DNA of 64,000 bases from NCBI GenBank assembly GCA_030847615.1, contig JAUMIR010000005.1, positions 62,895,001 to 62,959,000 of the forward strand. Direction: 5' to 3'. Shown in pieces: positions 54,516 through 64,000 of this stretch. A model generated the notes under the pieces. It had not been told where the DNA came from, did not search any database, and saw only the letters and a program-made list of their open reading frames with translations. The stretch is from Gambelia wislizenii (lineage: Eukaryota > Chordata > Lepidosauria > Squamata > Crotaphytidae). The translations under genes were made by a program, and so were the position numbers. Position 1 is the first letter of the stretch, and each line of letters begins with the position of its first letter.

Positions 54516-55380
54516 CATATACACTCGTGTATAAATCAGAAAAATGACAAAAAAATTGACCCCAAAAACCTGGGTGAACTTATCCACAGGTCAGTGTTGG
54601 AAACAGATGGCAACGATTCTGGCTGGCTGAGTTCTGTTCCCACCATTTTGGGCACTGGTGGTGAAGCAGAGTGACAGCAGCCATTTTTAATAGGGGCTTT
54701 AATAGGCTTGGTAGTCTCTCAGCTCTTATTAAAAATGGCTGCCGCAGCTCTGCTCCACTTTAAGTGCCCAAAATAGCAGGCACACTGCATTCTTTGGGAT
54801 TCCTCACATTGCTGCTAAATGCTGCTCAGGCCAAAAAAGAAGGTGGGGAATGAGGGAGAGCTGCCTCTCCCCCTCCAGTCTGGGCAAGGGAAGGGTAATG
54901 GGGTGGGAGCACTGCTTCCCTGCCCCACCACGTCAAGAGGGGCTTCTCACCTCTGCCTCTCATCACTGCCTTCACTCTCAGTTCCTACCAGAGGCAGGTT
55001 GCTTTCCTTGCTCTTCTCCCATCACACTTTTTTTTCAGACTTCATTTACATTTTTTCATGAAAATGAACATTTTCATAAATTTTCTCATTTTATTCCTTT
55101 CCTTATCTGTATTTATATAGATGTAGAAATTTAAAATCAGCAATAACATTTACACACCCCCAATTGAAACCCCTTGAACAAACAGATCCTCTCCTCTTTA
55201 GCACTTCCCTAAGTATGTTCCCTGTATTCATTTTGAAAAGGAGAGGAAAATATTCGTTTGTTACATGCCCCTAAGCTTTACCCCCAACTTATCCACGAGT
55301 CATAGCAAAACCTATAATTTTGGTCCCCAAACCTGTCCTCGACTTATACATGAGGTTGGCTTATACATAAGTATATACCG
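54516..55380. mobile_element. TIR element with CGTGTATAA-type ends
   Basis: Left end 'catatacactcgtgtataaa' and right end, reverse-complemented, 'ggtatatacttatgtataag' are imperfect inverted repeats. Additional inward pairing occurs ('tgacagcagccatttttaat' with 'attaaaaatggctgccgcag', about 54671-54746). The 860-bp body is GC-rich in the middle and non-coding. The target duplication is not clear to me, so the class (hAT or mariner) is open. Confidence 0.5.
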
Positions 55381-57534
55381 TTTATGATAATTTATTCATG
55401 AATTATAACACCTTTTTAAAAGTACAGGGACAGATATGGAACAGCAATGTAATATGCAGTGGAACAGCTATCTCACCCAAATGTTTAGATTTTGGTAATC
55501 AAATAAAGGAAGTTTACAAAAGAGCCATTTGAGAACAAACTTTGACTGCAATCCTGTATGGTTCAGTGTAGCATAGCATTTCTACATGCAGACCTATGCA
55601 AGATTGGGACATATGGTACCACCAGCACCCTGGACTCTGAAGCTGTACCCCTGTATAATCGTTCTGTTCCTTGTGAAGAGCAGGTGGGATCAGAGAACTG
55701 TCTAACTATGTCCCTAGAGCTAGAAGTGAAATGATTAAAACAGCTATGATCTGCTGGGATCCTCTAAAGTTCTTAGCACTGCTATAATAATTTCATGTCT
55801 GGTTACTGAGACATAACTAGATACGTCTCTGATCCTGTCCACTCCCCAGAAGGTTCTTTAGGCATAGGGAACTTCAGAGTCTGTACAATAATTTGTGGCA
55901 GGGGGATGCTGTGTAGGGAGGAAAGGGTGGAGGGAGGGTATACCAATCTCTGCAGTGCCCCTCCAAGGACACATGCACACATAAGGGAAATGTTCATGTG
56001 TGCATGCTACTAAAAGGATGCCAGCCTCTATTAGTTAGTATAGGCCATCAGTTGAATAGAGTAAAATTAATTACAAAAATATAATGACATCACAAAATTA
56101 CAATACTAAATAACCAGCATCAGTACATTTTATACACCAGTAATAGAAGTAGGGACCCAAACTTTGTCATCCTCCCTTTCCTTCCAGGTCAGTTTGCAAA
56201 AAGGTAATACAGTATTTGTTCAACTGTTTCTTTAGAAGAGGGTCTAACAATAGCATTTTTAAGTGCTACTGGGAGCTGCCATTGTATCTTCTGTTAAAGA
56301 AGCATTTGCCACTTTCCTCATGCAGTCAATAAGACCTATTCCCATTGGGAAGGAAACTTGCTAAAAGTGCTAGCCCTACAATAAACAAATAATAACTAAA
56401 AAGGTGCAAGGAGAATATAGACAAATGGAGTGAGGCACTGGTTGTAAACAAAGTTGGTGGCATTAACAAAATGCAATGGTATTCAGCACAACCTATTTTG
56501 AACCCAACATTAAAGTATGATTTTGGAATACCACTTTCCCGCCCCTGCATAAAGGAAAAAAACCGAGGAGAAACATCTGTGGAAACTTTGTATCAGAGCT
56601 TGGGGTCAAAAGGGAAAAGCAGAACTAGAAGAATAGTTCTAGAAGAATAGGAATACATGAATGAGGGCTAGCATTTCTTAAAAGAACTGCATATTGTTGC
56701 CTCATCCCTTCTCAGGCAGTTCTTCTACAAAAGATTGTTTGTTGTTGTTGTTGCAGTCCTGAAAAATTACACACAGACTCACACACATGGATTTTTGCTC
56801 CAAATCATAGAGCTCTATTTTATATAATATATTCTTTCCTGCAGCAAAGGAGTAAAAAAGATAGAAAGGCAAAAGAGAGCCAACAGTTTCCAGCAATTAC
56901 CTGGCTAACCCTTGATTTGTAGTTTTACTGCATAAGGATTGTCTGTAGGGAGAACTGACCCAGCAGCATGCTATGTGCTTTTGCCTGACTAGACTCTATA
57001 TGAAATGCTTACATTTGACAAGCCAGGCAAAAATAATAAGACAGGCTTAAATAGCAGCAAAGGAACTGCATTAGAAATGGGTCATTCCATCATCTACCGT
57101 CTGATGATTTCTTCATTTTGCCCATTAACAAAATGCATTACCACACAGTGTTACATTGCATTACATCATGACACAGGTATATTTCAAAGAAGGTTCAGAC
57201 CAGTTCATGGTTGCTCCTACATTTTCAGAGGAGGGTTTTTGTGCCCCCCCTTGTCACTTCTAGGCTGACTCCCACAGGTCACTCTGTCCTAGTTTCTGTT
57301 GCTACTAGAACTTGTAACATAGCCATGCAAGCTATTAAATTCTGGGAACTATAGTACACACCCCACAACTTTCCAAGTTCTGGTTACAGTGTCAAATGGG
57401 GAAATACCAGTAAGCAGAACAATGTTGCTGTATTTGTTTTGAAAACTCGGTCCATGTTTATGGTGAGCTTGCTACAATATATTAAAGGGTCACAGACTGT
57501 GAGGCCTCAACTGATGGAAGAGTTTGCAATAACA
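55381..57534. other. Unannotated 2.2-kb stretch
   Basis: No gene or repeat end recognised. Minus-strand frames of about 64-74 codons at 55803, 56326 and 56702 show no motifs. Confidence 0.35.
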
Positions 57535-57536
57535 TA

Positions 57537-58314
57537 CCATATATTCCGGCATATAAGATGACTTTTGAGCACTCAAAAATGTCCTCCAAAATTGAGGATC
57601 GTCTTTTACGCCGGATATACTTTGCTTCACCTGCCTACCAATCTCCTGCCTCTTCGAAACCTTCGCAAACAGAGCGAAGAGGCAGGAGATGGGGCAGGGG
57701 GGGGGAGGCAAAGTGTTTAGCAATTCATTCTCCCCCCTCCTCTGCCTTCTCCCCCTTTGGAGAGCAATCGAAGACAGAGGAGGGGGGCAAACGTTGCGGT
57801 TTGCTGCAGCCGGCGCTCAATCGCCTGTGTGTTCAGCGGCCAAGGCAAACCGGGCATTTTCGCCCCTTTCCCCCACCTTCCTTAAAGGTGAGAATGGGGC
57901 CGCCGAGCCAAACTGGGCATTTTCAAGGAAGGTGGGGGAAAGGGGCGAAAATGCCCAGTTTGGCCCAGCGGCCCCGTTCCCTCTGTCTTGGCTCTCTTCC
58001 AAAGGGAGCCAAGGCAGGGGAAGCGGGGCCGCCAAGCCAAACCGCTAGATTCACCCCTTTCCCCCACCTTCAAGGAAGGTGGGGGAAAGGGGCAAAAATG
58101 CCCAGTTTGGCTTGGACCAGTTTGGCTCCGTCACAAGATCCTCGTGAGTTGGGAAATAAAGAGGATCAGCTGGCAAGGCTCCCCCAGCCAGTCAGCCAGC
58201 CAGCCAAATTGGGGGGTGGTCTTATATGGTGAATATATGTCAAATCCTAGATTTTTAGTTGAAAATTGGGGAGTCGTCTTATATGCCCAGTCATCTTATA
58301 TGCCGGAATATACG
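57537..58314. mobile_element. Tc1/mariner-type MITE with 27-bp TIR and GC-rich hairpin body
   Basis: Left end CCATATATTCCGGCATATAA and right end, reverse-complemented, CCGTATATTCCGGCATATAA, continuing to 27 bp with one mismatch. TA flanks both (57535-57536 and 58315-58316). The body (57650-58140) is GC-rich and holds several mutual inverted repeats built from 'ccctttcccccaccttcctt' and 'aaggaaggtgggggaaaggg', about 57862 and 57932 and again near 58052-58090. The 224-codon plus-strand frame runs through these repeats and is not a recognisable gene. Confidence 0.75.
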
Positions 58315-58543
58315 GTAACTCTCTCTCCTAATCAAGTCAGATTTTTTACCCATCATATGCGTATACACAATAAACAATATTCAGATTTGAAATCCCAGGA
58401 AACCAATGTTGAGCATGGAAACAACTCAATCAATTGTACCAAATAGCTAACAGCTACACAAAGAAGCTCAACCCATTTAAAATATAAATACACATGTATG
58501 TTTTATGCACATACACAGAAATAATGGGATACAATTAGGAACG

Positions 58544-59130
58544 GCTCTCTCTCTCTCTTCTGGCTTTTCTTCGCAAACGAAGATTCAGGAAGGACTCATC
58601 CCGCACTTTCTGCAAGCGCGCTGATGACTGAAAAGGCCAATCCGAGATAAACATGTCCAGTTGCAGAAAGGACAGCAGAAGGTCTCCTTGGGTAATGTTT
58701 CCGGGTTGTGATTCTTTCTGCATTGTCATTTCTCTTCAAGACTTGTTCGGTGTGAGCTCTCAAATAAGGCTGCAGCATTGTGGATAGTGCGTCCCCATGC
58801 TCCCAATGTGAGGCCAGGGTGGACCATTGTTGGTGATCAATTTGGCCAAGCCTGAGATGTTGTTTCAGGGAGTCCTTGTATCACTATTTTGGAGCACCCC
58901 TCTTATGCTGACCCTTGGCGAGTTCACTGTAGAGTACTATTTTTGGGAGGTGATGGTCTTCCATCCTAGAAACGTGCCCTGCTCAGCGCAGCTGTGTTCT
59001 CAATATCATGGCCTCAATGCTGGTGATCCCTGCTTGCTCAAGGACAACAACATTTGTCACATAGTCAGTCCAATGTATATTTAGGATTGTGTGTATATAG
59101 CACTGATGAAAGCGTACGAGGAGTCGTAAG
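58544..59130 (-). mobile_element. Truncated zinc-finger LINE, copy C
   Basis: Minus-strand homologue of copies A and B. It has the reversed (GA)n tail at 58541-58560, then the C-terminal region in shifted frames, an APKxxYKDSLKQHL-like block and an LRTQLRxAxHVSRMEDH region, ending near the HTILNIHWTDYVTNVVVLEQ block at 59100. It has several stops and is the shortest of the three. It is not inside an L1. Confidence 0.85.
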
Positions 59131-59237
59131 TGCTGGCAGCAGCAGCATAGGACCCCAGCCACTGAGGAACATTTGCTCCAATTACACCATCCCATAATCC
59201 AGCCTTTCCACAGTAGTTTTTTATGTTCTATCTATAC

Positions 59238-59562
59238 TACAGTATTTGAAGGAATGTCATACTGAGGATGGAGTAGGCTTGTTTTCTGCTGCTCCAGAGA
59301 CTAGGATGCAGAGCAATGGGTTCAAAGTACAGGAAAAGAGATTCCACCTTAACATTAGGAAGAACTTCCTGACAGTAAGAGCTGTTCAAAAGTGGAATGC
59401 ACTGCCTCGGAGTATGGTGGAGTCTCCTTCTTTGGAGTTTTTTTAAACAGAGGCTGGATGTCCATCTGTCAGGAATGATTTGATTGTGTTTTCCTGCATG
59501 GCAGGGGGTTGGATTGGATGGCCCTTGAGGTCTCTTCCAACTCTTTCATTCTATGATTTTAT
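59238..59562 (+). mobile_element. CR1 LINE 3' end, sense
   Basis: Encodes [40 protein letters not shown], then LPRSMVESPSLEFF with a frameshift before the end ('ttttttaaacagaggctgga'). The terminus is TTTCATTCTATGATTTT near 59548-59564. It is 5'-truncated, about 325 bp. Confidence 0.9.
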
Positions 59563-60574
59563 AAGCCTTCCACTTTGTCAAAGACAGCCTGACACTTTTG
59601 CTTAATTTAGCTTCTACCTGCTACATTTGGCAGGTAGTTGGGCACCAGCATTCCACTACACATCCAAACTGGGTACACTTTGTCTGCATTCTTTTATCCA
59701 GTAATGAAGTTCCATATCCAAATAGAAAATTAGGCCTTTTATTTCCCAGATTTAATTTAGTTCCAGCAACTTAAATTGTAAAACTGAATTCTGCACTCCC
59801 TTCTGAAAGCATATAGAGGAATATATCCTATAGCAGACTATAAAGAACAAATTCTTCATGGAAATGGCAGGAAAATCAAGCTAACACAGAGGCACTGTTG
59901 CACTGTAATATGTTTTTTTTTTTCTTTCCAATTTCCAGGGGGGAAATGCAAATCAAAGAAATTACAAAGGGGCTCTTGAAGCCTCTGTTCATTGACAAAG
60001 GGAAATATTTTATCTCTCTCTCTCTGTCTCTCTAGCCATATGTCTATCTATTATCTAGGGGTGCATAATGAAATATATCCATAGAAATCATAAGAAATCA
60101 CAGTATAAATTATTAAAGTCTTAGACAAAGATTTGGTATACCTGATTTCAATTCAGCTATGTAACTTTACTGGGTAAATAGAGAAAGAAGCCTTATAACC
60201 TCCCAGCATTTTTATTACCTATCACCTGCAGTGCCTCTTAGGCAGCTGAACAGAAGGGGCAAAAGTTACGCTTAAACCGGTTTCATGGATTGATGTTTGC
60301 TGCAGACTTTATTGACTATAGATTATATACATTTATTATGACAGAGGGCAAGGATCCAATTGCTGTGCAGCCCAACTACTCCCCAGTTTTAGCCTCAGCT
60401 ATCTTTTGAGGCAACACTGGGATTGACAGGAGTCCCAGGGCATGTGCCAGGAATTTAGGCCCTTCCTGCTCCATACAAAGTGGCAGGCATCCCAACCTTT
60501 AAGTTGAACTGGATTTTTAATGCCACAGCCCAAGATGAAGGCCCCAGTATGGGGGAAGCTGCAGGGGTGTAAGC
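59563..60574. other. Unannotated sequence
   Basis: A (TC)n run lies at about 60008-60034. No gene recognised. The minus-strand frame 60399-60599 has no domain. Confidence 0.35.
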
Positions 60575-60656
60575 TTCTCAATTTCCTGGGTGGGGGCATG
60601 GGGCTAAACCTGGGCTAGGGGGCTATGCTTATTTGTTTACATTTATGTATGTATAT

Positions 60657-60693
60657 ATTTCTATTTCTATTTCTATTTCTATTTCTATTTCTA
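60657..60693 (+). repeat. (TTTCTA)n microsatellite within hAT 3' region
   Basis: Six TATTTC-like units. The homologous position in the partner copy at about 7440 lacks the expansion, so it grew after the copies separated. Confidence 0.8.
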
Positions 60694-60965
60694 GAAACCA
60701 TCCTTCATCAATGGATCCTAGAGTGTTCAAAGCCACATTATAATAACAAGTACTCAACAAAAGCATTACATTTTAATTAAAATATTATAATAGTTTATAC
60801 ACTACCCCTATGCAATATGCCATCCAAGTTGAAGCCCAAGGTAAAAATCAACAAACTCTGTTTATGGATTTAAATAAATTTATTATAACCAACCGGAAGA
60901 AGCACTGAAGGGAGGATAACTAAACAAGGCACATAGCAGAAGAAATACATTCAGGATATACACTT

Positions 60966-61214
60966 CTAGGAGTCTTCCACACAAAATGTATTTCTTCTGA
61001 TTGTTGTTGCCTGTATGAACTCATGAGCTATAATGTTCAGATCCATCTCCAAACACATCTCTTTATGTCCATGTAGAACAGCCATGGGATCAAGCCTGGC
61101 TTGCCCCATGCTTAAGCACAGAAAGATCTTTATTCTACGAAGACAAGAGAATGATCTTTCTGATGAACATGATGAAACTGGTATTGTAATGGTGATTTTG
61201 ATCAGCTTTGTCAA
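60966..61214 (-). pseudogene. hAT transposase C-terminal fragment
   Basis: 82 codons: TITIPVSSCSSERSFSCLRR (the SERxFSxLRRIK signature of hAT C-terminal dimerisation domains), LCLSMGQARLDPMAVLHGHK, then LEMDLNIIAHEFIQA and the terminus. The overlapping 61135-61476 frame precedes it with a shift, so the protein is interrupted. Confidence 0.85.
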
Positions 61215-62156
61215 TTCTGGTAGTAGGTGCTACAGTCCCACTCAGAAGATCAACCACATTCTGAAGAGCTGAAACTTTAACTTTCCTCTCCCTTGCAATA
61301 TCCAACAGCAAATCATGATGATGCTGAAAACTAGAAGAATCTATGTCAGTTGTATAAAAGCCTGCAATGGATGTGCTATCCATCTCTCCAATGATGAACT
61401 TTTCAATTTTGCTGATATGTTTGCACACATCTGAGGGAAAGAGATTGTGTAAACTGCTGCTGACATTATCAATCACATTATAAAATATTTTCCTGTAGAT
61501 TCCCTCAGGAGACTGAAATTGGTGAGGCTCACACCCACGATCAACATGTCATAGAGGCTTTGTGTGCTTAGGGAGGGTAGGGCTTCCTAAACCTTTCACT
61601 GTTATTGTTGTCTTTTTTAGAATTCTACAAAATTCTTCCTCAGCTGCTTTATACTCTCCTTGGCAGACACCAAAAGAAGGTTGGCTTGATGGAACTGTAG
61701 GTTACTTGTTTGAAGTGCTGTGGTTAGTGTATCCAAATGGCCAAATGCAAGCATCAAGAGCTACATCATGAAGAAAGAAGCAAACCTCTGCAAGCTTTGG
61801 GCATATCCATCTGCTTTTGCCCCCAGCATCTCCCCTTTCCTCAGATGCCACATCCTCTTAAAAAAAAAACCAACCCCCAATGAGCTGTCTGTAATTAAGA
61901 GCAACTGGTTGTAAGGAAGCTGCTCTAAGAGTCCATCTTGTGGATCAAAATCATTTCAGAGATATGTTCTTCTTTCCCCCCTTGAATTTTTTTTCAACCA
62001 GGCAAGACGTTTGGGTAAACTTCTGACAAAAGTAATAAAGTCAGCCACTTCACTCAAAAAACTTCTACACATGGCAACATTTCCTGATATACCCTGCACC
62101 ACTAAATTCACAGCCTGGGCCACACAGTACACATAGAGTATTCTTGGTTCTTTTTC

Positions 62157-62489
62157 CTACATAAGTGCCTGCAGCCCATTAATGCATCCAGCTACATTTG
62201 ATGCTCCATAATAGCATTGGGCACGACACCTATCAGGAGGAAGGTTAAAGTGGCAGACTACATCTTTCAAAATAGCAAAAAGGCTTTTAGAAGTTATAGT
62301 ATCAGTTTCATAAAAACCAAAAAAGAATTCCTCCACAGACATTTCCTTTGTGTCAATACAAAAGAAAAATGGAACCTGCTCCTTTATGGTAGTCTCATCC
62401 ACAATTATACTGTAGTAAACAGCTGCTTCAATCTCTCTCAGTAATGTAGATAGAATATTGTGAGCCATGATCTTAAGAAACTCATTCAC
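62157..62489 (-). pseudogene. hAT transposase central domain fragment
   Basis: 110 codons: MNEFLKIMAHNILSTLLREI, EAAVYYSIIVDETTIKEQVP, MSVEEFFFGFYETDTITSKS, then FNLPPDRCRAQCYYGASNVA. It follows the DUF4371/ZMYM1-like pattern (catalytic-region Asp in IVDET, then LRGQxYDGAxNMxG; here CRAQCYYGASNVAG, with Asp replaced by Tyr). The Asp-to-Tyr change suggests loss of activity. Confidence 0.8.
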
Positions 62490-62989
62490 GATAGCTGGTG
62501 AAATTCCATTTGTAATATGTACAATCCAGCTATGATCTCAGCTGGGGAACATCATCAACACAGAGCAGCAAGAGTTGACTAAGGTTTGATCCTTCCTCAA
62601 TGTGGCCACAAACTGGCAAGACATCATACAGAGGATAAAATTATCAGCAGTGCCTTTTGAGCTTCTTGCATTTGCTTCTGTTTGCCTTCTGAGCAAGTGT
62701 CAGGAACATTAACACCATATAAAATGGAGATGGGATAGAAATGTTTGTTTCCTTAAAACGGGCCCTAGGGAGAATAGAACAGCTCCTTCCAGAAGGATGC
62801 CTCAGGATCTTTCTACTTCATATGCATACTCCTTACAGCTCTGGCCTTTCAGCTACAGGTTTAGTCTTCTGTCTTTCTTCTGTAGTTACTGTTGCTGCTG
62901 CTGAACTTCCAGACTTCTTCACAGCCCATCAAGGACATCTAAGGACTAAGGTGTGCTCTCTGAGGTTTTCATTTCTCTCTCTCCCCTAC

Positions 62990-63330
62990 GAATCCCTTTA
63001 AACCACCACCACCAGCAGCAACTTATGACTAGGGGGCTTATTGGACTTATCCTGGTGGGCCTGTTCTCGGTGGCAGCCCCTGAAGCCACGTGGCACGGCA
63101 AGGAGGCTGCCATGATGCCTTGCCTCCTTCTCGGCCTGCTCTGGGGTGGGAGGAGAGCGCAAAGGCATTGGCCAATTGGAGCGGCCAGATGATGTCGCCT
63201 CTGCATTGGGGGCTGCTATATAAGCAGGACCCTGACGTCAGAGGCTCAGTTGGCTCCTTGGAGCCGAAGACCCACCCTCCCACCCTTAATTGTTTATTGT
63301 ATGCTTGCTTTCTTCTGTCACAACATGGTT
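62990..63330 (+). promoter_or_regulatory. Candidate solo LTR or promoter region
   Basis: Contains a CCAAT motif (near 63170), TATATAAG at 63217-63224, and TGACGTCA (CRE-like palindrome) at 63233-63240, with spacing usual for a pol II promoter. Downstream, at 63320-63325, CACAACA precedes TGGTTGGCAGATG, which resembles an LTR end and a primer-binding site of Gypsy elements. The proposed start 'tgactagggggctt' near 63026 lacks a confirmed match. It could equally be the promoter of the adjoining hAT-type element on the opposite strand or a chance arrangement. Confidence 0.35.
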
Positions 63331-63749
63331 GGCAGATGCCATGGGCCCTGATCCAGGTTAAGCAAACTAGGGGGGGCTCTGTCAAGTTCAAGTTCAAGAA
63401 TATTATCCTTTTAGATCCTCTTTTGCTTTTCTTCTGATTCTCCCCTCCCTCCCAAAGCATATGTGAAATTTTTCATAGTGGCTTTCTTTCTTTATTTGCC
63501 CAGTACCCCAATAATCCCAGATAAGAATTTCAAGAAAACTCCTTCCTGGATTATTCACATACAGAAATTCTGTATTCTCGCAGCATACTATTCCAATGGT
63601 GGCACTAGGGCATATATGGAGAGGCCAGACTGCACCAGGTGACACCATAGGGGGCGGAGGGGTGGCACCAGCCCTAATGATGCCATAGTTCTATTCTCTT
63701 CTAGGCACATGTAGTTTGCAAAGCTTTGTGCAGAAATTTGGAGACTTCA
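63331..63749. other. Unannotated sequence
   Basis: Includes AAGTTCAAGTTCAAG at 63385-63399, also present at 11174-11188. No gene recognised. Confidence 0.35.
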
Positions 63750-64000
63750 TAGTCTAAGCAGTATTAACATGAGTCAACAGTGTGATGCGGCAGCTAAAAA
63801 GGCCAATGCAATTTTGGGCTGCATCAATAGAAGTATAGTGTCCAGATCAAGGGAAGTAATAGTGCTGCTCTATTCTGCCTTGGTCAGACCCCACCTAGAA
63901 TACTGTGTCCAGTTCTGGGTACCACAATTCAAAAAGGATATTGACAAATTGGAGCGTGTCCAGAGGAGGGCAACTAAAATGGTGAAAGGTCTGGAAACTA
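63750..64000 (+). mobile_element. CR1 LINE, sense, runs off the window edge
   Basis: The plus strand encodes [24 protein letters not shown] sequence with 'cagtgtgatgcggcagctaa', then [20 protein letters not shown] and [10 protein letters not shown], and stops at the window edge inside the TKMVKGLET block. It closely resembles the 37581 copy. The remaining 3' end lies beyond position 64000. Confidence 0.9.

Larger units (their letters stand above)
60575..62945 (-). mobile_element. hAT transposon (ZMYM1/DUF4371-like transposase), inactive, antisense
   Basis: The minus strand encodes a hAT-type transposase in separated frames. The N-terminal part is near 62945-62700. Next is MNEFLKIMAHNILSTLLREI with SIIVDETTIKEQ, where the Asp of the hAT catalytic region sits (62489-62157). 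A middle part at 61476-61135 has FQHHHDLLLDIARERKVKVS. The C-terminal dimerisation-like part at 61214-60966 has SSCSSERSFSCLRRIK. Many frames are shifted, so it is dead. Its 3' non-coding tail (60575-60965) is shared with 7057-7520. Both ends are approximate. Confidence 0.8.

Noticed and set aside
57558..58232. 224-codon plus-strand frame
   Set aside because: Runs through inverted GC-rich repeats of a MITE (57537-58314); repeated segments appear in several frames, so it is not a gene.

Overview
This window looks like intergenic or intronic DNA from a squamate reptile, probably an iguanian lizard, although genus and species cannot be fixed by eye. The evidence is the repeat mix: RTE/BovB LINE, BovB-tailed tRNA SINEs, CR1 copies ending in reversed ATTCTATG repeats, L2 and L1 LINEs, a Penelope-like element, Tc1 and hAT transposase relics, and many MITEs. 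I found no exon of a recognisable host gene, no rRNA or functional tRNA gene and no CRISPR. Nearly all open frames of 60-150 codons are chance frames or transposon remains.

Layout. 0.1-9 kb: a GC-rich TA-flanked DNA element with a repetitive body (139-1559), an antisense SINE, a TTAA-flanked foldback element (2360-2602), pogo-like MITEs, two CR1 fragments (the second fused to a hAT 3' end at 7057), and a 0.8-kb element with GTTTACA ends. 9-22 kb: the first member of a MITE family with GGACTTTATCAG ends, a 181-bp direct repeat (10992/11582), a decayed L2 with a MITE inside it, and an antisense CR1. 22-29 kb: a deep nest. A BovB is split by a CR1 and then by a MITE; the MITE holds a twin-primed L1, and the L1 holds a LINE with a zinc-finger tail. 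29-41 kb: foldback MITEs, a dead Tc1 transposase, CR1 and L2 remnants, a Penelope-like pair of inverted arms, and a 1.1-kb element with CCA target duplications. 41-54 kb: a SINE, a foldback MITE, an inverted repeat, a TNA-flanked MITE that received a young 5'-truncated L1 with an 831-codon open frame, a second antisense L1 holding another zinc-finger LINE copy, and another TNA-flanked MITE. 54-64 kb: two further TIR elements, a third zinc-finger LINE fragment, CR1 pieces, a hAT transposase pseudogene, and a possible LTR or promoter near 63.2 kb.

The elements do not act as a system; the window is a record of successive insertions. The most informative pattern is a MITE superfamily with five boundary-resolved copies. 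All five have GGACTTTATCAG-type ends and a 3-bp TNA target duplication (four exact, one with a single mismatch). Two of the five later served as L1 landing sites. No complete transposase for that family lies in the window. Coordinates of element edges are exact where a target-site duplication is stated and approximate elsewhere.
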